Shown here: positions 60,580 to 64,000 of the stretch, one piece after another
Layout of the letters: every line of letters starts with the position of its first letter
How positions within the stretch are numbered: the first letter of the stretch is position 1
Source: Nonomuraea guangzhouensis
GTDB lineage: Bacteria > Actinomycetota > Actinomycetes > Streptosporangiales > Streptosporangiaceae
Reading direction: 5' to 3'
DNA: 64,000 nt
NCBI RefSeq assembly: GCF_019396345.1
Contig: NZ_JAHKRM010000041.1
Coordinates: 1-64,000, forward strand
The notes under the pieces: generated by a model
Seen by the model: only the letters and a program-made list of their open reading frames with translations
Databases searched by the model: none
Told to the model about the DNA's origin: nothing
Position numbers and translations under genes: made by a program

Positions 60580-61182
60580 TCAGGACACGTACGGCACGCG
60601 TGCCCTCGCGTCATGCAGCGCGGCGGCCCACCAGGCGAGCTGGTCGAGCAGCGTCTTGGCCGCGCCGTTCACCCCGTCGAGGTCCAGGGGGCGGCCGTCG
60701 GCGTCGAAGCGCTGCCAATGGTTGTCGAACGTGACCATGTCCCGGATGGTCGTCGCATGCACCTCCGCGAACACCTGCCGCAAGTGCTCGACGGCTCGCA
60801 CCCCGCCACCGAACCCGCCATATGAGACGAACGCGACAGGCTTGGCCTGCCACTCGGTGTAGTGCCAATCGATGAAGCTCTTGAGCGAGGCCGGGAAGCT
60901 GTGGTTGTACTCGGGCGTCACCACGACGAACGCGTCCGCCGCGCCCACCCTTCTGGCCAGCTCGGCCATCGCGGGCGGGCGCGTCTCCGTGGCCACGAGA
61001 TCCTCCAGACCGGCGGGCAGTGCTGCGGGGAGGGGCGTCTCGGCCAGATCGATCACATCGATGTCGAACCCGTCATGCAACCGCGCCTGCTCCGTGAACC
61101 ACCGCGCGATCACCGGGCCGAACCGGCCCTCCCTGACACTGCCGATCAGCACAGCGAGCTTGAGAGTCTGTGTTCTTGTCAT
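60580..61182 (-). CDS. NAD(P)H-dependent FMN reductase, flavodoxin fold
   Basis: 200 residues. LAVLIGSVREGRFGPVIARWF is the FMN phosphate-binding loop; VVVTPEYNHSFPASLKSFIDW the second FMN-binding block; VSYGGFGGGVRAVEHLRQV follows. Reduces FMN or quinones. ATG at 61182 with GAGGG before it. Divergent from an XRE regulator 102 bp away, which is likely to control it. Confidence 0.9.
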   Translation of the reverse strand: MTRTQTLKLAVLIGSVREGRFGPVIARWFTEQARLHDGFDIDVIDLAETPLPAALPAGLEDLVATETRPPAMAELARRVGAADAFVVVTPEYNHSFPASLKSFIDWHYTEWQAKPVAFVSYGGFGGGVRAVEHLRQVFAEVHATTIRDMVTFDNHWQRFDADGRPLDLDGVNGAAKTLLDQLAWWAAALHDARARVPYVS

Positions 61183-61284
61183 GCCCTCGACCCTGCCGCG
61201 CCGTCCACGACCGAGGAAGGCCGGGCTCAGACTGGCACTGACAGGGCCACGATCCGCCGGAGCCGGGCCGGTAGTGTCCGAGGC

Positions 61285-62139
61285 GTGAGTACGAACGAGC
61301 TGGGCGCCTTCCTGCGTGCCCGACGCGAGGCCATCACGCCTGCCGAGGCCGGGCTGCCCAGCGGCACCCGGCGGCGCACGCCCGGCCTGCGCCGCTCGGA
61401 GCTGGCCACGCTGTCCGGGATCAGCGTCGAATACCTCTCGCGCCTGGAGCAGGGCCGCGACCGCCACCCTTCGAGCCAGGTGCTCGGCGCGCTCGCCGAC
61501 GCCCTGCGTCTCGGCTCGGCCGAACGCCTCCACCTGCGCCGGCTCTCCAAGGTCGTCGACGGCGACTCCCTCTGCCCGTCCGCCATCCCGCCGGCCCGCG
61601 TCGTCCGTCCGACCGTACGAGCCCTGCTCGACCGGCTCGAGCCGACGCCCGCCATTCTCGTCAACCGGCTGAGCGAGATACTCGCCCACACCACCGGCTA
61701 CGAACGTCTCGCCGCCCCCGTCGGCCTGCTCGACGGGGTGCCGCCCAGCCTTGTCCGGTTCGTGTTCACCGATGTCCGGGCGCGGGCGGTGTACCCCGAC
61801 TGGGAGCGGGTGGCGGATGAGCAGGTGGCCAGCCTCAAGATCGAATCGTCCCGCGCCGATCCGCATGTCCGTCACCTGTCGGAGGAGCTGACCGTCCTCG
61901 CGGGCGCCCCGTTCGCCACCCGCCTGTCGAAAGCGGCCGGCCTGCCCCAGCGCGCGGGGACGGAACGGCTGGTGCATCCCCTGGCGGGCGAGCTGCGGCT
62001 GTCGTACGAGACGCTCGACCTGCCGGACATCGAGGGCCAGCGCCTGATCGTCTACCTACCGGCCGACGAGACCACCTCGACCGCCCTCGACCGCCTCACC
62101 GGCCGCCAACCGGGAGCCCTCCGCGCGGTCACCGGCTGA
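61285..62139 (+). CDS. XRE-family regulator with MmyB-like ligand-binding domain
   Basis: 284 residues. Helix-turn-helix TPGLRRSELATLSGISVEYLSRLEQGRDRHPSSQVLGALADALRLG, then a PAS-like MmyB domain (PTPAILVNRLSEILAHTTGYERL...; HPLAGELRLSYETLDLPDIEGQRLIVYLPAD). GTG at 61285 with a TAGTGT -10-like element 7 bp before it suggests a leaderless message; GAGG lies very close. Such regulators in actinomycetes often sit beside and control a divergent oxidoreductase, as here. Confidence 0.9.
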   Translation: MSTNELGAFLRARREAITPAEAGLPSGTRRRTPGLRRSELATLSGISVEYLSRLEQGRDRHPSSQVLGALADALRLGSAERLHLRRLSKVVDGDSLCPSAIPPARVVRPTVRALLDRLEPTPAILVNRLSEILAHTTGYERLAAPVGLLDGVPPSLVRFVFTDVRARAVYPDWERVADEQVASLKIESSRADPHVRHLSEELTVLAGAPFATRLSKAAGLPQRAGTERLVHPLAGELRLSYETLDLPDIEGQRLIVYLPADETTSTALDRLTGRQPGALRAVTG

Positions 62140-62155
62140 CGAAGGCTGCCTGATG

Positions 62156-62325
62156 CCAGCACGCTCCTCGATCTCCTGGGGTGACGCCCGCCCTCGCAGC
62201 CGGCGGACACCGGGCGGCTTCACGGACGCCGGCACGCTCCTCGCCCCCCGGGACGACGCCCGCCCCCACAGCCGGCGGACACCGGGCGGTTTCGCGGACG
62301 TTCGTGCGCTCCTCGACCTCATCGG
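62156..62325. repeat. Tandem repeat of 72-73 bp, about 2.3 copies
   Basis: Unit 1 at 62156-62228, unit 2 at 62229-62300, partial unit from 62301. Shared stretches include GCACGCTCCTCG, GACGCCCGCCC and CAGCCGGCGGACACCGGGCGG; the units differ mainly in the middle. It fills the gap between the XRE and pentapeptide genes. Confidence 0.8.
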
Positions 62326-62398
62326 ACGTTCCACAGGCCCCGCGCGGCAATGTGATCATCGGTGAGGCCACGAGGGCGACCGAAGCGGCACAACCCTC

Positions 62399-63019
62399 CT
62401 ATGCGCGGACGTCGAAGCCCAGTGCGGTGGCCACCACGGTCGCCTGGAAGGAGTCGATGATCGCCTTCTTCAACGTGACCGTCGACGGGTCCAGGTCGGA
62501 CAGGTCGCTGCCCCGCAGATCGCAGCCCGTGAGGTCGGCGCCGTTCAGCCACGCCCCCGAAAGGTCGCAGCGCAACACCTCGGCCTTCTCCAACCGGGCG
62601 CCCGTCAGGTCGGCCTCGCGTAGACGTACCCCGTGAAAAGCGCTGCCCCGCAGGTCGGCGCCGGGCAGACCGGTGAACGACCAGTCGCCGCCCTCGACCT
62701 TCAGCAGCCCGTAGGAGCAGCCGTCGAACATGCTGCCCGTCATCTTGCACGCCTTGAACGTCGCGTCGAAGAACGAGCAGCGCGAGAACGTGCAGTTGAG
62801 GAACAGCGCGTCCTCGTGCTCGGACACGTTGAACCGGACACTGCTGAAGGTGCACTCCTCGAAGACGGAGCCACTGTTCGTCAACTCCGTCATGTCCACG
62901 TCGACGAACAGCACCTGATGGTAGGTCTCCTGCGCCAGGTCCCGGCCGTCCCAGTCAGCCGACCGGACCGCCGTGCGGGTTGGAAACGCGGGACGGCCCT
63001 GCCTGCGGTCGGCCGTCAT
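62399..63019 (-). CDS. Pentapeptide-repeat protein
   Basis: 206 residues. Repeats of A(D/N)LxX type run from about residue 50 to 185: FEECTFSSVRF, FLNCTFSRCSFFDATF, GADLRGSAFHGVRLREADLTGARLEKAEVLRCDLSGAWLNGADLTGCDLRGSDL, which build a right-handed beta helix. Some family members mimic DNA and protect gyrase (McbG/Qnr); that cannot be concluded here. ATG at 63019 with GGAGG 9 bp upstream; its start overlaps the stop of the short upstream ORF (ATGA). Confidence 0.9.
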   Translation of the reverse strand: MTADRRQGRPAFPTRTAVRSADWDGRDLAQETYHQVLFVDVDMTELTNSGSVFEECTFSSVRFNVSEHEDALFLNCTFSRCSFFDATFKACKMTGSMFDGCSYGLLKVEGGDWSFTGLPGADLRGSAFHGVRLREADLTGARLEKAEVLRCDLSGAWLNGADLTGCDLRGSDLSDLDPSTVTLKKAIIDSFQATVVATALGFDVRA

Positions 63020-63174
63020 CCGGCGACCTCCGTTCGGTCGATGACGACCACGGGCAGCCTCCACTGTGCCTTGCGCTGGTAGCGGTGCCCGGAAGCGCCG
63101 TCGATTTCGACGTATTTCTGGATATGCCCGGCCACCCAGCCCACCGGGCTGTCCGTGATCCCCCGCACTTCCAT
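63016..63174 (-). CDS. 52-residue truncated F420-dependent nitroreductase-like ORF
   Basis: MEVRGITDSPVGWVAGHIQK, then YVEIDGASGHRY: the N-terminal segment of deazaflavin (F420)-dependent nitroreductases (DxPxxWVxxHIxxYVxTDGxxGH). The family continues for about 90 more residues, which are missing; the frame ends after PVVVIDRTEVAG. It has a strong ribosome site (GGAGGAGGG) and overlaps the pentapeptide ATG by 4 bp, so it is probably still translated and drives coupling to that gene. Confidence 0.55.
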   Translation of the reverse strand: MEVRGITDSPVGWVAGHIQKYVEIDGASGHRYQRKAQWRLPVVVIDRTEVAG

Positions 63175-63309
63175 AAGCCCTCCTCCCGCGTCCTCGCGAG
63201 CCTCCCATGCGCCACCGACAGAATCCGCGGGCAGGATGTGGCACGGGTTCACTCGGCCCGGAAGGCCGCACCTCCGCTGCTTGAGCGCGTCGGGGAGGTC
63301 TGTCACCGG

Positions 63310-63547
63310 GCAATCCCTCCGCGGCTATTACCTGGATGTCTCCTGGCAAGAGACACTCCGCAGGCACGACACGCGGCCCCAGCGCGCCCAGTTCGGCCCC
63401 GATGACATGCGGCCGTGGTACCTCGAGCAGGACGTCCTGCCCGACGCAATGGAGACGATCATCGACGAGAGCAGCACACTGGACGACACCGTGAGGCTGA
63501 TTGTCCGGGACGCTGGTCTTCTGGTCAGCGAGGCGACCCGCCTGTGA
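63310..63547 (+). pseudogene. 3' fragment of an AAA-type small kinase gene
   Basis: Reading GYYLDVSWQETLRRHDTRPQ, then FGPDDMRPWYLEQDVLP and TVRLIVRDAGLL. This is the C-terminal half of chloramphenicol-phosphotransferase/zeta-like AAA kinases (substrate lid and last helices). The P-loop half is missing, and upstream codons in the same frame do not look coding. Confidence 0.5.
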
Positions 63548-63556
63548 GCAGCCGGG

Positions 63557-63729
63557 CTAGCTGACGTTGACTCCAACCTTCAGGCACGCCGGGTCGATCC
63601 ACCCGGCTCCCCGCGTGGGCCACGCCCAGTCGATCAGTAGAGCGCGGCCCTCGGCGATGAGCATGTTGAGCGGGTTGTAGTCGGTGGTGGTGTAAGGGTG
63701 GTGTGCGCGGGACACCATCTCCCGAAGGC
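63557..63729 (-). pseudogene. 3' fragment of an aminoglycoside-phosphotransferase-like gene
   Basis: Minus strand: TTTDYNPLNMLI (degenerate Brenner motif HxDxxxxN with His replaced), ALLIDWAWPTRGAGWIDPACL (metal-binding D in DWAW), ending at TAG 63557. The kinase-like N-terminal lobe is absent and the reading is lost upstream of 63729. A relic of an APH/choline-kinase-fold gene. Confidence 0.5.
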
Positions 63730-64000
63730 GTGATCTCTACGTGCCTTACACGGTCTTGGGGAACAGCGGTGCAACCCTGACCAGCGGCCATGCCCGCCAT
63801 CAGCGTCGACACCGCCGACGGGTCGCCGCAGACCCCGCCAGGCTGTCGCCATCGCTCCTGGCACCGTCGGCCACCCCGCCTACGGGGCCACCCGTAGGTT
63901 CCAGCGAAAAACAACCCTTCCGGCGCGTCACGGTGCAGAACCGTGCTGTAGGACGTGCGGGGTTCGCCGGCTGTGTGAGATATCCCTCTCCCGTCATCGT
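63730..64000. other. Right-edge region without a recognisable gene
   Basis: Several short frames exist, but none has a supported start or family. One perfect hairpin, CCTACGGG (63879-63886) / CCCGTAGG (63891-63898), could be a terminator of a gene outside or lost. A gene could continue beyond the right edge. Confidence 0.4.

Noticed and set aside
62156..62325. CRISPR-like array
   Set aside because: Repeats are directly adjacent without unique spacers of constant length, the units are long, and no cas genes are present.

Overview
The window comes from a very high-GC actinomycete, probably a filamentous, sporulating member of the Streptosporangiaceae or a close relative; the genus is inference. 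Supporting signs are strong G/C bias at third codon positions, frequent GTG/TTG starts, the XRE(DUF5753)/DUF397/RsbW-like ATPase regulatory set, a GerW-type protein, a P450 of the type linked to actinomycete signalling loci, and many sugar-scavenging glycosidases. It is a chromosomal segment with no intact transposon, phage, CRISPR array or RNA gene that I could find.

Layout. (1) 1-9.1 kb is a copper and envelope-stress island: csoR, copZ, a secreted HxHP-duplicated protein and copA (cut by the left edge) form one coupled operon. Next come a PadR remnant joined in frame to a Tat-exported TupA-like binding protein, a MarR/membrane-protein pair, a DUF6153-like membrane protein, a multicopper oxidase, and a serine hydrolase whose promoter carries a perfect TACCC/GGGTA inverted repeat. 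(2) 9.2-13.4 kb holds a coupled ABC exporter (ATPase plus two permeases) and its NarL-type two-component system. (3) 13.4-16.9 kb holds an RsbW-like kinase, an XRE regulator, a DUF397 protein and an unusual P450 that lacks the EXXR arginine. (4) 16.9-37.2 kb is metabolic: a methyltransferase, a GH2 beta-galactosidase, a FluG-like/M20 amidohydrolase pair, a very large secreted phosphodiester-glycosidase/metallophosphatase fusion, a run of small conserved genes, and a possible long operon (sugar-acid dehydratase, pgi, zwf, GH36 alpha-galactosidase, GerW, LysE).

(5) 37.2-48.2 kb contains a TPR-type regulator with a second RsbW-like kinase, the phosphoketolase/acetate kinase pair, a degraded sigma factor, a fatty-acid desaturase, a repeat-rich gene-free stretch, a nucleotidyltransferase-like gene and a flavin disulfide oxidoreductase. 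(6) 48.2-56.0 kb is an arabinan/arabinoxylan-type utilisation cluster: LacI repressor, three operator-like sites, sugar ABC transporter, GH43 and GH51 enzymes, closed by a strong terminator. (7) 56.0-62.1 kb is a series of small one-regulator/one-enzyme units (TetR, MarR, XRE), several with clear operator palindromes on the promoter. (8) 62.1-64.0 kb is a decaying zone with a 72-73 bp tandem repeat, a pentapeptide protein, a truncated nitroreductase-like ORF, and 3' fragments of a kinase and a phosphotransferase gene.

Functionally, the glycosidases would release galactose and arabinose, the binding-protein transporter would import arabino-oligosaccharides, and zwf/pgi with xfp/ackA would direct hexose and pentose phosphates through the oxidative pentose phosphate and phosphoketolase routes to acetyl phosphate, acetate and ATP. 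The most unusual material is the bifunctional secreted enzyme at 23.2-26.6 kb, the EXXR-less P450 beside the XRE/DUF397/RsbW set, the possible copper operator on a serine hydrolase, and several short tandem repeats in intergenic DNA. I did not find one convincing wholly new system; the findings are candidates.
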